Shown: in pieces, positions 1 through 7,403 of the stretch
How positions within the stretch are numbered: position 1 is the first letter of the stretch
How the letters are laid out: every line of letters starts with the position of its first letter
Virus record (IMG/VR): IMGVR_UViG_3300024999_000089
Coordinates: 1-64,000 of that record
DNA from: a virus
Strand: one strand, 5' to 3'
Length of the DNA: 64,000 bases
Made by a program: the position numbers and the translations under genes
The notes under the pieces: generated by a model
Seen by the model: only the letters and a program-made list of their open reading frames with translations
The model's database searches: none
Told to the model about the DNA's origin: nothing

Positions 1-29
1 TTAGTGCTGATAATTTCGGCTGTTTTCAT
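1..29 (-). CDS. 5' end of a gene leaving the window
   Basis: Only the first nine codons are inside the window (MKTAEIIST). The ATG at 27-29 is preceded by a strong ribosome site (CCAGGAGGTTG) at a normal distance, so this is a real gene start. Nothing can be said of its function. Confidence 0.7.
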
Positions 30-120
30 GGTTCAACCTCCTGGTAAAATTATATTTTTAGTACTCAAATATAGAATACAATAATAATTGTTATGTGTCA
101 ATATGTTATCAGTGATATAG

Positions 121-151
121 AAAAAAAATAAAAACCCTCCGTTAAGAGGAT
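121..151 (-). terminator. Intrinsic terminator of the 63-aa gene
   Basis: Read on the minus strand, ATCCTC/GAGGGT forms a short stem followed by TTTTTATTTTTTT. The stem starts at the stop codon of the gene at 151-342. Confidence 0.75.
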
Positions 152-342
152 TATAACTTACATTTAGAACAATCTTTACAACAAAGTTTATTCATTAATA
201 AATCTGTTGTTTTAAATATTCTTGGGTCTCCGTTATGTCGGATTTCTAAAAAGTTTTCAATTGACTGTTGCAGATTGCAGTTATCTTCTGTTCTTAGTGT
301 CGGTTTGATTACTACATTTTGATACATTTCATATAAATTCAT
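151..342 (-). CDS. Small hypothetical protein with C-terminal Cys cluster
   Basis: 63 aa, ATG start with AAGGAGG eight bases upstream. Not a family I recognise. The last ten residues contain four Cys (CC then C and C, near residues 54-61), which could bind a metal. It is a single-gene unit: a SigA promoter lies at 392-420 and a terminator directly follows the stop. First of many such small monocistronic genes in the left arm. The gene call is well supported; the function is unknown. Confidence 0.75.
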   Translation of the reverse strand: MNLYEMYQNVVIKPTLRTEDNCNLQQSIENFLEIRHNGDPRIFKTTDLLMNKLCCKDCSKCKL

Positions 343-391
343 TAATAAAAACCTCCTTAGATTTTATTAATATTTACTTTCTACAATTATT

Positions 392-420
392 ATTATAAAC
401 GATAGACAAATATAAGTCAA
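392..420 (-). promoter_or_regulatory. SigA promoter of the 63-aa gene
   Basis: Minus-strand TTGACT, 17-base spacer, TATAAT. An A/T-rich AATAAATATAAAA stretch lies just upstream, as it does before several other left-arm promoters. Confidence 0.75.
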
Positions 421-516
421 CACTTTTCTGATTTAATTTTATTGATTTTTTATATTTATTTTCTGTGAATCAGATTTAATAAAATAAAACCAAAACTATA
501 TTTTGTCATGTTTTGA

Positions 517-547
517 CAAAAATAAAACCCTTGTTATTCAAGGGTTT
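517..547 (-). terminator. Intrinsic terminator
   Basis: Perfect 9-bp stem (AAACCCTTG/CAAGGGTTT), 5-nt loop, then TTTTATTTTT on the minus strand, 28 bases after the stop of the 156-aa gene. Confidence 0.85.
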
Positions 548-574
548 ATAGTGTGCTGTTATAATCTGTTATAG

Positions 575-1045
575 TTAAGCCACAAGTTCACAATCACCTA
601 TATACACCCACTCCAAGATTTGCGCAAAAAATTCGATCTTTTCCTGCACACATGGGTAACTACTTTCCCGAACGTCCCAACTGTAGTATGGTGCGCGGAA
701 TTCTCTGACTGGGTTTTTCTCTAATACTCGATCAGCCTTGATTTTATAAATGCTCGGTTTGTGTGCTCCGTTGCCTACACTGGTTTCTGCTGCAGAATAA
801 GAATCTTGATAAACAAAATTAGGAAGTTTTTCTTTTACGCACTCGTGCAGGTAGTTTTCTACTAACTCCAGATCCTCCTGGGTTGGATTTAAGAAACAGA
901 ACGCGAACGGAAAATTACAGCAACTTCCTTCCTCAAAAACCCTGAGTGACTCTATTTTCTTAATCTCGGCAGGCATTACCCACTTATCAAATGCCTTTAC
1001 ACGATACGGGAAAAAATTCTTTCTGGACATCTGGATAGTTTTCAT
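575..1045 (-). CDS. Hypothetical protein, 156 aa
   Basis: ATG start with AGGAGGT upstream. Soluble, no membrane segment. I do not recognise the family. It shares the short string IYKIKAD with the 52-aa protein at 4043-4201, which may be coincidence. It is the second gene of a two-gene unit behind the 35-aa gene at 1070-1177 (24-base gap, no terminator between). Base composition is less AT-rich than its neighbours, suggesting a separate origin. Confidence 0.75.
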   Translation of the reverse strand: MKTIQMSRKNFFPYRVKAFDKWVMPAEIKKIESLRVFEEGSCCNFPFAFCFLNPTQEDLELVENYLHECVKEKLPNFVYQDSYSAAETSVGNGAHKPSIYKIKADRVLEKNPVREFRAPYYSWDVRESSYPCVQEKIEFFAQILEWVYIGDCELVA

Positions 1046-1069
1046 ATTAAATATTACCTCCTGTAAATT

Positions 1070-1177
1070 TTAATTTTTAATACTATGTATTTTTATTGCT
1101 AACTGCATCCTTTTCTTAATTTCTTTATCGGACAATTTACCAGTAACAAATAATTTAGCTAGGTTTAATGTCGGCAC
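1070..1177 (-). CDS. Small basic protein, 35 aa
   Basis: GTG start with AAAGGAG eight bases upstream; the product begins MPTLNLAKLFVTGKLSDKEI and ends in a basic helix. Too short to assign. The strong ribosome site, the clean frame and the position directly upstream of the 156-aa gene support a real gene in a two-gene transcript. Alternative: a leader peptide for the downstream gene. Confidence 0.6.
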   Translation of the reverse strand: MPTLNLAKLFVTGKLSDKEIKKRMQLAIKIHSIKN

Positions 1178-1324
1178 TTGATTAACTCCTTTCTGACTGT
1201 CTGAGTTTGTTATAGATTTTAATTGACTATTTATTAAATACAGTATAGCAAATTTAATTTTATTTGTCTACAATTATTTTTTGCTTGTGTTCTGGTGTGG
1301 TGGTGCTGTTATAGCTGTTATTGG

Positions 1325-1353
1325 GCAAAATAAAAAACACTCTTTATGAGTGC
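1325..1353 (-). terminator. Intrinsic terminator
   Basis: CACTC/GAGTG stem with a 5-nt loop followed on the minus strand by TTTTTTATTTTG, touching the stop codon of the 63-aa coiled-coil gene. Confidence 0.75.
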
Positions 1354-1545
1354 TTATAATAAGGCTTTTAATTTTTCATCAATCAATTTATTAACTTTTA
1401 CTAACTCTCTTCTAGCCAAATAAAAACCTTCAGCAATTCCATTATTATAAGCCTTGTCAATATCTCTTTCTTCATTTATAACTTGTAGTCTATACTTTTC
1501 TGCTTTATTATTGTAATACTCAATTAATTTATCCAGATCCTTCAT
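1354..1545 (-). CDS. Small charged helical protein, 63 aa
   Basis: ATG start with AGGAGGT upstream. The sequence is almost entirely charged helix (MKDLDKLIEYYNNKAEKYRL onward) and is likely to form a coiled coil. No family recognised. The stop codon lies against the terminator at 1325-1353. It follows the 58-aa gene at 1566-1742 by 20 bases, so the DUF4258 gene, the 58-aa gene and this gene may share one transcript. Confidence 0.7.
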   Translation of the reverse strand: MKDLDKLIEYYNNKAEKYRLQVINEERDIDKAYNNGIAEGFYLARRELVKVNKLIDEKLKALL

Positions 1546-1565
1546 TGTTATACCTCCTATTTATT

Positions 1566-1742
1566 TTATTTGCTATATATTAACTTATTTAGGTAATACT
1601 TATCTCCATTGACTGTTATATACTGACCTTTACTATCTGTCAAAATGTTGGCCTTAAACTTTTTACCGTTCACCAGTCCAACAATTTGATCTGGCTCAAA
1701 AGACATTGATAAAATAATGATATTTTTATATTGTGCAATCAT
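1566..1742 (-). CDS. Hypothetical protein, 58 aa
   Basis: I place the start at the ATG at 1740-1742, nine bases after GAGGAG; an upstream in-frame TTG (1751) touches the ribosome site and is unlikely. The ATG overlaps the stop of the upstream DUF4258 gene as ATGA, so the two are probably translationally coupled. The product is a small beta-rich protein (GQYITVNGDKYYLNKLI). Function unknown; the pairing recalls toxin-antitoxin operons, but nothing in the sequence proves it. Confidence 0.65.
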   Translation of the reverse strand: MIAQYKNIIILSMSFEPDQIVGLVNGKKFKANILTDSKGQYITVNGDKYYLNKLIYSK

Positions 1743-2017
1743 CGGCAACAACTCCTCAACTGTTTAATAGCTGCATAAAAGCCTATACTGTTAACTTTTG
1801 CATATTTCTTAATTTGCTTAGTATAGGAATTAATAAAGCAAGTAGTAACAACTGTATTATTAATACTATTTAATATAACATAGATATTATTATATGTATA
1901 TCTAGTTAAATTATCTTTTGCTGGCTCAGAAGTTCCCAACTTGACACAATTATATATATCTTGTAGGGTAATAATACGTTGTTGCATTCTTTGTTTTGCA
2001 TGGGTAGTTAATGTCAA
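1739..2017 (-). CDS. DUF4258-like protein, 92 aa
   Basis: The segment THAKQRMQQRIITLQDIYNC near the N-terminus matches the DUF4258 pattern (H.K.RM.QR.I...DI), followed by beta strands (YTYNNIYVILN, TVVTTCFI). This family has a RelE/BrnT-like small fold with mostly unknown roles. The likely start is the TTG at 2015-2017, eight bases after AGGAGG; in-frame codons further upstream overlap the ribosome site. Its stop overlaps the start of the next gene (ATGA). A toxin-like role is possible but unproven. Confidence 0.7.
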   Translation of the reverse strand: MTLTTHAKQRMQQRIITLQDIYNCVKLGTSEPAKDNLTRYTYNNIYVILNSINNTVVTTCFINSYTKQIKKYAKVNSIGFYAAIKQLRSCCR

Positions 2018-2126
2018 GTTGTTCACCTCCTGAGACAATAATATTATATTGATAATAGTATATCAAATCGACATTGAAATGTCTATAGTTTGGGGATAAA
2101 TTTTTAAGTATTTTATATTTATCTTT

Positions 2127-2142
2127 TGTTCCACGTGGAACA
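2127..2142. promoter_or_regulatory. parS-like site 1 (perfect 16-bp palindrome)
   Basis: TGTTCCACGTGGAACA, a perfect palindrome that differs at one position from the Bacillota parS consensus TGTTNCACGTGAAACA bound by ParB/Spo0J. It lies between the DUF4258 gene and the terminator of the next gene. Confidence 0.65.
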
Positions 2143-2152
2143 TTGAGCAAAA

Positions 2153-2183
2153 AGAAAATAAAAAAAGATGCTATTTATTAGCA
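2153..2183 (-). terminator. Intrinsic terminator overlapping a stop codon
   Basis: TGCTA/TAGCA stem, which includes the last codons of the gene at 2171-2488, followed on the minus strand by CTTTTTTTATTTTC. Confidence 0.75.
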
Positions 2184-2488
2184 CCTATTTTAACATTATA
2201 TACTATTTCTATTTCTTTCTTTTGCTCTAAATCCGACCAATATTTAAATTGATATAATGCATAATCTGTTGATATATTCAAATGTCTTAATACTTCCTTT
2301 TTCCATTCGTTAAAGTTATCTACTTCTTTTTTACCTACATAACCATAATTAATCTCTTTGTTAAAAAATGATAATGTTGCTTTGTCTACATCTTCCAAAG
2401 TGTTAGCTTCTGAATGTTTTTTAGTGTTGAATACAAAGTATAAGTTATTATCTTTACAAATTGTGGCCTTCGCTGTTCTATATCTCAT
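2171..2488 (-). CDS. Hypothetical protein, 105 aa
   Basis: Start set at the ATG at 2486-2488, eight bases after AAGGAG; a GTG nine bases earlier overlaps the ribosome site. Soluble alpha/beta protein with Lys- and Glu-rich stretches (KKHSEANTLEDVDKATLSFF). No recognised domain. Single-gene unit whose final four codons form part of its terminator stem. Confidence 0.7.
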   Translation of the reverse strand: MRYRTAKATICKDNNLYFVFNTKKHSEANTLEDVDKATLSFFNKEINYGYVGKKEVDNFNEWKKEVLRHLNISTDYALYQFKYWSDLEQKKEIEIVYNVKIGANK

Positions 2489-2667
2489 TTGATTCACTCC
2501 TTATGTATTTAATTTCTAAAAACATTATAACAGATAGAAAAGATAATTTCAAGCTATTTTTCACTTAAAACAAAACAATACTTTTATCATGTTTTTATGT
2601 GTTATTTTGTGTATAATTAAGTATAGTTATGTATAAGTTTATCCAATTATTTTTATTGTATTTTTAC

Positions 2668-2691
2668 AAAATAAAAAGGCTTTTCAGCCTT
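2668..2691 (-). terminator. Intrinsic terminator overlapping a stop codon
   Basis: AAGGCT/AGCCTT stem with a 4-nt loop and TTTTTATTTTG tail on the minus strand; the stem covers the stop of the 86-aa gene. Confidence 0.75.
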
Positions 2692-2950
2692 ATTTTGAAT
2701 TAATCAATCTTATTTTGTCTTCCTGTTCAATTAATTCATCAAGTTTAATTCTTAACATACTTTCTGCCTCATTATATTCTTTATCCGATATTTCAAGCGG
2801 TAAATTTTCAAATTCTTGAAATAATCGTTCTCGTTCTGCCTTTATTTCTTGTATTGCTTTTTTGGTCTTTTGTGTTAATCTATAATCCTTTTGCCAATGT
2901 TTCGGGGTTTTATCTCTGCGGGTGTAACCTATTGATCCGTATATACTCAT
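2690..2950 (-). CDS. Small coiled-coil protein, 86 aa
   Basis: ATG start with AAGGAGG upstream. N-terminus MSIYGSIGYTRRDKTPKHWQ is basic and unstructured-looking; residues 28-86 form a long charged helix, probably a coiled coil. No family recognised. Monocistronic with terminator 2668-2691. Confidence 0.7.
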   Translation of the reverse strand: MSIYGSIGYTRRDKTPKHWQKDYRLTQKTKKAIQEIKAERERLFQEFENLPLEISDKEYNEAESMLRIKLDELIEQEDKIRLINSK

Positions 2951-3374
2951 TTATAAAGACCTCCTTAAAATTTTTGCAATATGTAGTTAATAATATTATA
3001 AAGGATATACTCAGCAAAAGCAAGCATTTTTTATTTAATATTATATTCTTATTGTGTTCTACGTGGAACATTAAACACTTAAACAAAAACAACAAATTAA
3101 CATACATTCTAATATATGTTTATCTAGTTTTATACAAGTATTTATGATAAATAATCAATGAAATTATAATAATTAGTATATCTAACTTTATCTAATTATC
3201 GTCATAGCAAGCCATTTCAGGAATTGAAGGTGTATTTGTATATGAGATGGATTTAATGAGGTTTAAAATGGATTGTGTGAAGGTGAATAGTTGTTTGTGT
3301 TATGTTGTCGCTCAGTTTGACTGGCTGATATTGGCCGGATAAAAGGAAAAGAAAAAACCAGCTTTTTCGGCTGG
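2951..3374. other. Gene-free spacer with a parS-like site
   Basis: 424 bases with no open frame that has a ribosome site. It holds the parS-like site at 3055-3070 and, from about 3185 to 3350, a stretch markedly rich in G on the plus strand, opposite to the coding bias of the flanking genes. The promoter of the 86-aa gene is presumably in 2960-3060. Confidence 0.5.
3055..3070. promoter_or_regulatory. parS-like site 2 (one mismatch)
   Basis: TGTTCTACGTGGAACA, one change from the perfect palindrome at 2127-2142. Confidence 0.5.
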
Positions 3375-3376
3375 TT
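3344..3376 (-). terminator. Intrinsic terminator overlapping a stop codon
   Basis: AACCAGC/GCTGGTT stem, 7-nt loop, then TTTTTTCTTTTCC on the minus strand. Confidence 0.8.
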
Positions 3377-3707
3377 AATTTCTAGATTCCCATAGTTGAA
3401 TTTTATATTCTAGTTGTGTTTTTTCTTCTGTCATTGAAGTTATTTCTGCTTCAGATAAGCCGGATTCGATTAATTCTTCTGATACATTTTTAAGCTGTCT
3501 TTGCCATCTTCTGTAAATTTCAACTGGTGCTGAGATTGTAATATTATCTTTTGCTATTCTTTCGGCCTCGAATTGGGCAGTAATTTCCTTTTGCCTTAAT
3601 TCTGCCATTTGCTTCATTTTCTGAGTGATTTTAGGCTTGCTATGAAATTTGATTGCGTTGTAATTTGGGTCTCCGTGTTGAACATTATATTTTGTTGTAG
3701 TTGCCAT
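3375..3707 (-). CDS. Helical hypothetical protein, 110 aa
   Basis: ATG start with AGGAGG upstream. After an N-terminal segment (MATTTKYNVQHGDPNYN) the protein is Gln/Glu/Arg-rich helix, likely coiled coil in two parts (about 30-55 and 70-105). No family recognised. Monocistronic, terminator at 3344-3376. Confidence 0.7.
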   Translation of the reverse strand: MATTTKYNVQHGDPNYNAIKFHSKPKITQKMKQMAELRQKEITAQFEAERIAKDNITISAPVEIYRRWQRQLKNVSEELIESGLSEAEITSMTEEKTQLEYKIQLWESRN

Positions 3708-4042
3708 TTATAAAAAACCTCCTCAAATTTAGGTTGATATTTTGCTTAAAATAACTATAACATATTGCTGGCTGGTTGTATAGATATTTTTAATTATTTT
3801 TCTGATAAATTTATATTTATTTTTTGTATGAGCGATCCGGCTGGTATTCACCCAAAATTATAAAATCATATCCATTTATATCTAATAATTTCTCTCACGT
3901 TGATTTTAAGGTATTGGAATAGATAAAAGGGAATTATAAAGGCTATATGGGAGCGTGAGGAAGGATAAATATAATGTGTTAGAGTTATTGGCCGGAAAAG
4001 AAGAAGGATAATTAACAAAAAATAAACCCTACAAAAATAGGG
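3708..4042. other. Gene-free spacer, G-rich on the plus strand
   Basis: 335 bases with no credible open frame. The first 100 bases should hold the promoter of the 110-aa gene; 3890-4010 is G/A-rich on the plus strand. No repeats of note apart from a partial copy of the TAAATATAAT motif near 3965. Confidence 0.5.
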
Positions 4043-4044
4043 TT
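4013..4044 (-). terminator. Intrinsic terminator
   Basis: AACCCTA/TAGGGTT stem and TTTATTTTTTG tail on the minus strand, overlapping the end of the 52-aa gene. Confidence 0.8.
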
Positions 4045-4201
4045 ATTTAATGATTTTATATTTTCCTGTTTTCCTTGCTTGTTCCAATTCTTTATAAATT
4101 TTCTGTTGCTCATGTGTTAACTGCTCAATTGAACCATAGTTTTCTACATTCCTGAGAATGGGATTTATTATGTCGGCCTTAATTTTGTATATTTTTGTCA
4201 T
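4043..4201 (-). CDS. Hypothetical protein, 52 aa
   Basis: ATG at 4199-4201 preceded by AGGAGG eight bases upstream. An in-frame extension to 4309 exists, but it has no usable ribosome site and runs through a different gene. Product starts MTKIYKIKADIINP and is a Lys/Glu-rich helix. Begins two bases after the stop of the 31-aa membrane peptide gene, so the two form an operon. Confidence 0.65.
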   Translation of the reverse strand: MTKIYKIKADIINPILRNVENYGSIEQLTHEQQKIYKELEQARKTGKYKIIK

Positions 4202-4203
4202 TT

Positions 4204-4299
4204 TTACATACCTCCTATTCCTACCAATTTTGCTAACAGAACCCATAACCCATAAGCCATAACACCGGGGAAACCAGCAATACACAATACTTCTTTCAT
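4204..4299 (-). CDS. Small membrane peptide, 31 aa
   Basis: ATG at 4297-4299 with AAGGAG ten bases upstream; stop TAA at 4204-4206. The product is one hydrophobic helix (MAYGLWVLLAKLVGIGG at its C-terminal half) with a short charged N-terminus. It could be a holin-like or regulatory membrane peptide; nothing identifies it further. It lies in a different frame from the neighbouring 52-aa gene, whose ribosome site overlaps its end. Confidence 0.55.
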   Translation of the reverse strand: MKEVLCIAGFPGVMAYGLWVLLAKLVGIGGM

Positions 4300-4339
4300 T
4301 GTTTGCCAACTCCTTTTTTAATTTTAGTTTTATTCGTTC

Positions 4340-4385
4340 ACCTTCCTACACCAAGCAACAATTAAGTTAACAGTATTAGGAAGGT
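4340..4385 (-). repeat. Inverted repeat between two genes
   Basis: Perfect 9-bp arms ACCTTCCTA (4340-4348) and TAGGAAGGT (4377-4385), 28-nt loop, no T-tract on either side. It may be an mRNA hairpin or operator between the 145-aa gene and the 31-aa gene. Confidence 0.45.
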
Positions 4386-4396
4386 TTATAATTGCT

Positions 4397-4834
4397 TTAA
4401 CTTACCATAGATTTTATTAGATTGTTTATACTTCTCTCGGCTATCTCTTTTTCAAGAATCAGCCTTTTGATAACTTCCTCATATTGAAGTATGTTTTTGT
4501 ACTGCTCAGTGTCGGCGTAAATATCATAGTTGCATAGCATACCTTCTAAGTTATCCATTGTCCACCTATAACCAGTATAATTATTATTTAATTCCTTAAA
4601 CAGGTTGTGGACATTCTGCCAAGCTATGAACAATTCGCCTTTATACATACAGGAATTTTCTATATTAATCAATTCTACATCATCAAATTTTAGAGCGAAT
4701 ATTACATTTTTAATCCCTTGTAGCTGATTTTTAAAGTCTTCTGTATTGGCTGATTCAATAGATTTTAAAGCTAAATACGTGGTAAAAGTATCTTTGTAGA
4801 CTTCTAAAATATTACTTTTTTCGTTTTTGGTCAT
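4397..4834 (-). CDS. Helical hypothetical protein, 145 aa
   Basis: ATG start; the ribosome site is weaker than usual (AAGGAT). Largely helical, acidic. No family recognised. Its leader contains GACCGC, which also occurs right after the ribosome sites of the next two genes upstream (4979-5176 and 5270-5686), suggesting related leaders. Confidence 0.65.
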   Translation of the reverse strand: MTKNEKSNILEVYKDTFTTYLALKSIESANTEDFKNQLQGIKNVIFALKFDDVELINIENSCMYKGELFIAWQNVHNLFKELNNNYTGYRWTMDNLEGMLCNYDIYADTEQYKNILQYEEVIKRLILEKEIAERSINNLIKSMVS

Positions 4835-4951
4835 ATGCGGTCAAATCCTTAAATCAATATGTAAATGATACTTATTATATTAACACACTATTAATAATAT
4901 TACAACTATTATTTTTATTATCTCTAATAAATTTTATCCGGCCAATATGAG

Positions 4952-4978
4952 CAAAAAAATAAACCTCTAAGGAGGTTT
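4952..4978 (-). terminator. Intrinsic terminator after the AUA-start gene
   Basis: AAACCTC/GAGGTTT stem followed on the minus strand by TATTTTTTTGC. It directly follows the stop at 4979, marking the end of a real gene. Confidence 0.8.
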
Positions 4979-5176
4979 TTAAAAGTTAATTTTCCTAATA
5001 CTTGCCAATTTTACATACTCACTAAACAAATTGCCCGCCTTGACTACACTAAGATAATGAGATTTATTAACAAAAATAACTTCTAAATACTTACAATTAA
5101 CAGATTCATTTTTGGTAACAATTTCTATTGTGTCATTCTCCTTGATGTTTAATTTTGTAAATTTATCTATAACTAT
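4979..5176 (-). CDS. Hypothetical protein, 65 aa, apparent AUA start
   Basis: An open frame from AUA (5174-5176) to TAA (4979-4981) reads IVIDKFTKLNIKENDTIEIV and so on, a convincing small beta-rich protein. The AUA is eight bases after a full AAGGAGG, and no ATG, GTG or TTG occurs between an upstream in-frame stop and this point. The leader (AGGAGGCGGTCA) is nearly identical to that of the neighbouring gene at 5270-5686, which has ATG at the equivalent place. A terminator follows. Either a non-canonical start or a start codon lost by mutation. Confidence 0.6.
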   Translation of the reverse strand: MVIDKFTKLNIKENDTIEIVTKNESVNCKYLEVIFVNKSHYLSVVKAGNLFSEYVKLASIRKINF

Positions 5177-5269
5177 ATTGACCGCCTCCTTAGTTTTAAA
5201 ACCTCTTTTAAAATCCCTATTTTTTTACTTACTACTATAGAGACTTTAAAAGGGATTTTTAAACCCCTT

Positions 5270-5686
5270 TTAATAAACACTGAAAAAGTTATTTGACCGC
5301 CTAATGGTAATACTTGGTATTTCTGTATTATTTATTATTGCTTCCAAAATGTCTATTTCTGTTTTAATTTCCATATTCTTTTTTACCGCTTTTTGTTGCT
5401 GATCCCAGTTGTCGATATAATCAGTATAACGATCAATATCCAGGGATATTTCTTTGATATAGGATTTAATTTCTTGTTCTGAGTATGTATTTTTAATCCT
5501 GTCCGCCTCTTTGACGTTGGCCTTATCACATAAAGCATTTATAAAACTTTCGTCATTAATCAATCCATAACAACAACAAATTTCTCTGGGGAAAGATTTA
5601 TAAATCTTCTCCGCTTTTTGGTAACATATACTATTCCCCATTAATAACATCCGCATACTTTCCATATGGTATAATTTACATTTCAT
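5270..5686 (-). CDS. Hypothetical protein, 138 aa
   Basis: ATG start nine bases after AGGAGG (leader AGGAGGCGGTCACGA). Cys-containing central part (REICCCYGLINDES) and a charged helical C-terminal half. No family recognised. Alternative in-frame ATGs at codons 8, 11 and 13 have no ribosome sites. Confidence 0.7.
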   Translation of the reverse strand: MKCKLYHMESMRMLLMGNSICYQKAEKIYKSFPREICCCYGLINDESFINALCDKANVKEADRIKNTYSEQEIKSYIKEISLDIDRYTDYIDNWDQQQKAVKKNMEIKTEIDILEAIINNTEIPSITIRRSNNFFSVY

Positions 5687-5870
5687 TCGTGACCGCCTCC
5701 TAAAATTATATAGTTTTTTGGCGTTGACTCAGTATAACATAGCTTAAACATTAACACAACTATTATTTTTAAGTTTTTACCTATTTCTCAAAAAGCCATA
5801 CCTCATAAACACCTATAAATCAATGGTTTATAATTCCCAATAACTGTATAAAATCGCTGTTTGGTTATGA

Positions 5871-5897
5871 AATGAAAAACCAGCTTTTTAGGCTGGT
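5871..5897 (-). terminator. Intrinsic terminator
   Basis: ACCAGC/GCTGGT stem, similar to that at 3344-3376, with a shorter T-tract. Confidence 0.65.
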
Positions 5898-6475
5898 ATT
5901 TTAGTTAAATCTATATAAATCGGCAACTCCTGATCTGATACTTTATAAACTTTCTGCTCTTTGAGCCATTCACCCCATTTTACTGTATTATAACCGTTTT
6001 CTATTTCTTTACTGCATATTTTCAAAAACTTTTTAACTGCATCCCTTTCACTTTTTGCAACAACCCTTTTATATAATTGGTTGTCACTGGTAAATGTGGT
6101 AAAAGTTTCACCTTCAGGCCATTTATTAATCGGCTGAAATCCATTTAACCCATTATGGTAAGCTATACGCTGATAACCTAATTTTTCCAGTTTCTCAACT
6201 AATTCCATCGGCTGAATATCATATCTTAGATTTAATTTTTTAGCTAAATTCCCAGTAAATATAAAATCTTCTGGATTACTGGATTTAACAATATACTTAA
6301 CACCATACCAGTAGTTTTTTAAATCTAAATCAGCAGTTCCTCCTCCTTGAAATTCAATTTCCAGTTTTTGTTCGTTGAATTGCTGGTATTTATTCCATAC
6401 CGTAAAAACTGTAAAATTATACCCATTCTGATTATAAGTGCCTACTCCAAAAATCTTATTCAAATTAGATTCCAT
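5888..6475 (-). CDS. Hypothetical protein, 195 aa
   Basis: ATG start with AAGGAGG upstream. Alpha/beta protein with aromatic-rich strands (GYNFTVFTVWNKYQQF) and a Lys-rich helix near residue 150. Not recognised. Own promoter at 6524-6551 and own terminator. Confidence 0.7.
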   Translation of the reverse strand: MESNLNKIFGVGTYNQNGYNFTVFTVWNKYQQFNEQKLEIEFQGGGTADLDLKNYWYGVKYIVKSSNPEDFIFTGNLAKKLNLRYDIQPMELVEKLEKLGYQRIAYHNGLNGFQPINKWPEGETFTTFTSDNQLYKRVVAKSERDAVKKFLKICSKEIENGYNTVKWGEWLKEQKVYKVSDQELPIYIDLTKIPA

Positions 6476-6523
6476 AATATGCCTCCTTGAAAATATGTAT
6501 TTAAATTTGACTACCTACATCTA

Positions 6524-6551
6524 ATTATAATCATTCTACAATTAATTGCAA
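6524..6551 (-). promoter_or_regulatory. SigA promoter of the 195-aa gene
   Basis: Minus strand TTGCAA, 16-base spacer, TATAAT; an AT-rich GATAAATATAAAAAT element lies upstream. Confidence 0.65.
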
Positions 6552-6593
6552 TAGGTTTATATTAATATTTTTATATTTATCATCTTTAAATTT

Positions 6594-6625
6594 AAGCAAA
6601 AAATAAACCCTCATTATAGAGGGTT
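6594..6625 (-). terminator. Intrinsic terminator
   Basis: AACCCTC/GAGGGTT stem, TTTATTTTTTGC tail on the minus strand, overlapping the stop of the 148-aa gene. Confidence 0.85.
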
Positions 6626-7070
6626 ATAAACTAGAAATATATTCTTGTATTTCCTTGAAAAGTTTTATATCTTTAAAATCCTTTATAACCTTGTGATAAG
6701 TTGCTTTACATTGTTCGTATTGCTGTACTGTCAATTCTGATTCATTAATTAAATCATATTCGTTAATTTTTGCAAATAATGCTAATCTAGCTATGTCTGA
6801 ATTAACTTTTTGTTCTACTTCATGGTAAGCTGCTGCATCACAATACCAATTTTCTAAAAGGCTATAATCTGAAGTTATTGCCATCAATTTAACGGTTTTT
6901 TGCTGGTGGTTAATTTCCATTATTGCAAAATCATAATCGGCAAATTGACTAGCCGTATCATAAAATATAACCTCACCAGTAGAAAAACTTTTCCAGTTAA
7001 TACCTGCTAAAAATTCCTGCAATTCGTTGTAAAAACATTTAAACCCGTTAAAGTTAATATTTATATTCAT
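6624..7070 (-). CDS. Hypothetical protein, 148 aa
   Basis: Start at the ATG at 7068-7070, preceded by GGGAGGT; an in-frame TTG at 7085 overlaps the ribosome site. Begins MNININFNGFKCFYNELQEF. Mixed alpha/beta, acidic. No recognised family. Own promoter (7121-7148) and terminator (6594-6625). Confidence 0.7.
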   Translation of the reverse strand: MNININFNGFKCFYNELQEFLAGINWKSFSTGEVIFYDTASQFADYDFAIMEINHQQKTVKLMAITSDYSLLENWYCDAAAYHEVEQKVNSDIARLALFAKINEYDLINESELTVQQYEQCKATYHKVIKDFKDIKLFKEIQEYISSL

Positions 7071-7120
7071 GGTATTACCTCCCAAAATTTATATGTATTT
7101 TTCAAATATCTATGATATTA

Positions 7121-7148
7121 ATTATACTGATTTTTAAGACAATGTAAA
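7121..7148 (-). promoter_or_regulatory. SigA promoter of the 148-aa gene
   Basis: Minus strand TTTACA, 16-base spacer, TATAAT; AGTAAATATAAAAATAA upstream. Confidence 0.7.
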
Positions 7149-7345
7149 GCATTATTTTTATATTTACTATCTTTAATTTTTAAGTCAATACTGAGCAATA
7201 TGATCCACTAGTACCTGCCACAAAACAAGCTGTAATAGACTATTGCAAGCAAGTATAATAAAACAGGTACAAAGACACATAAAAGACAATTAGTAAGCTA
7301 ATATAGCCATTGCAAGGACATATAAAGCATATATAGACACATATT

Positions 7346-7394
7346 AAACCCTTGCTTGATTTTACTTAATTAATAAGCTATCAAGCAAGGGTTT
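7346..7394 (-). terminator. Long stem-loop after the DUF932 gene
   Basis: Perfect 14-bp arms AAACCCTTGCTTGA and TCAAGCAAGGGTTT with a 21-nt loop. It lies 10 bases after the stop of the DUF932 gene and is probably its terminator, although the T-tract is short. Confidence 0.6.
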
Positions 7395-7403
7395 AAGTTT
7401 AAT

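Larger units (their letters stand above)
7071..7403. other. Spacer with promoter and inverted repeats
   Basis: No gene. Contains the promoter 7121-7148, a distant inverted repeat GTACCTG (about 7210) / CAGGTAC (about 7265) and several repeats of GACACATA/GACATATA. On the DUF932 side it holds the long hairpin at 7346-7394. Confidence 0.5.

Noticed and set aside
1739-2017. Toxin-antitoxin pair with the 58-aa gene
   Set aside because: ATGA coupling and a DUF4258 fold are suggestive only; the partner shows no antitoxin-like DNA-binding motif, so I did not call it.
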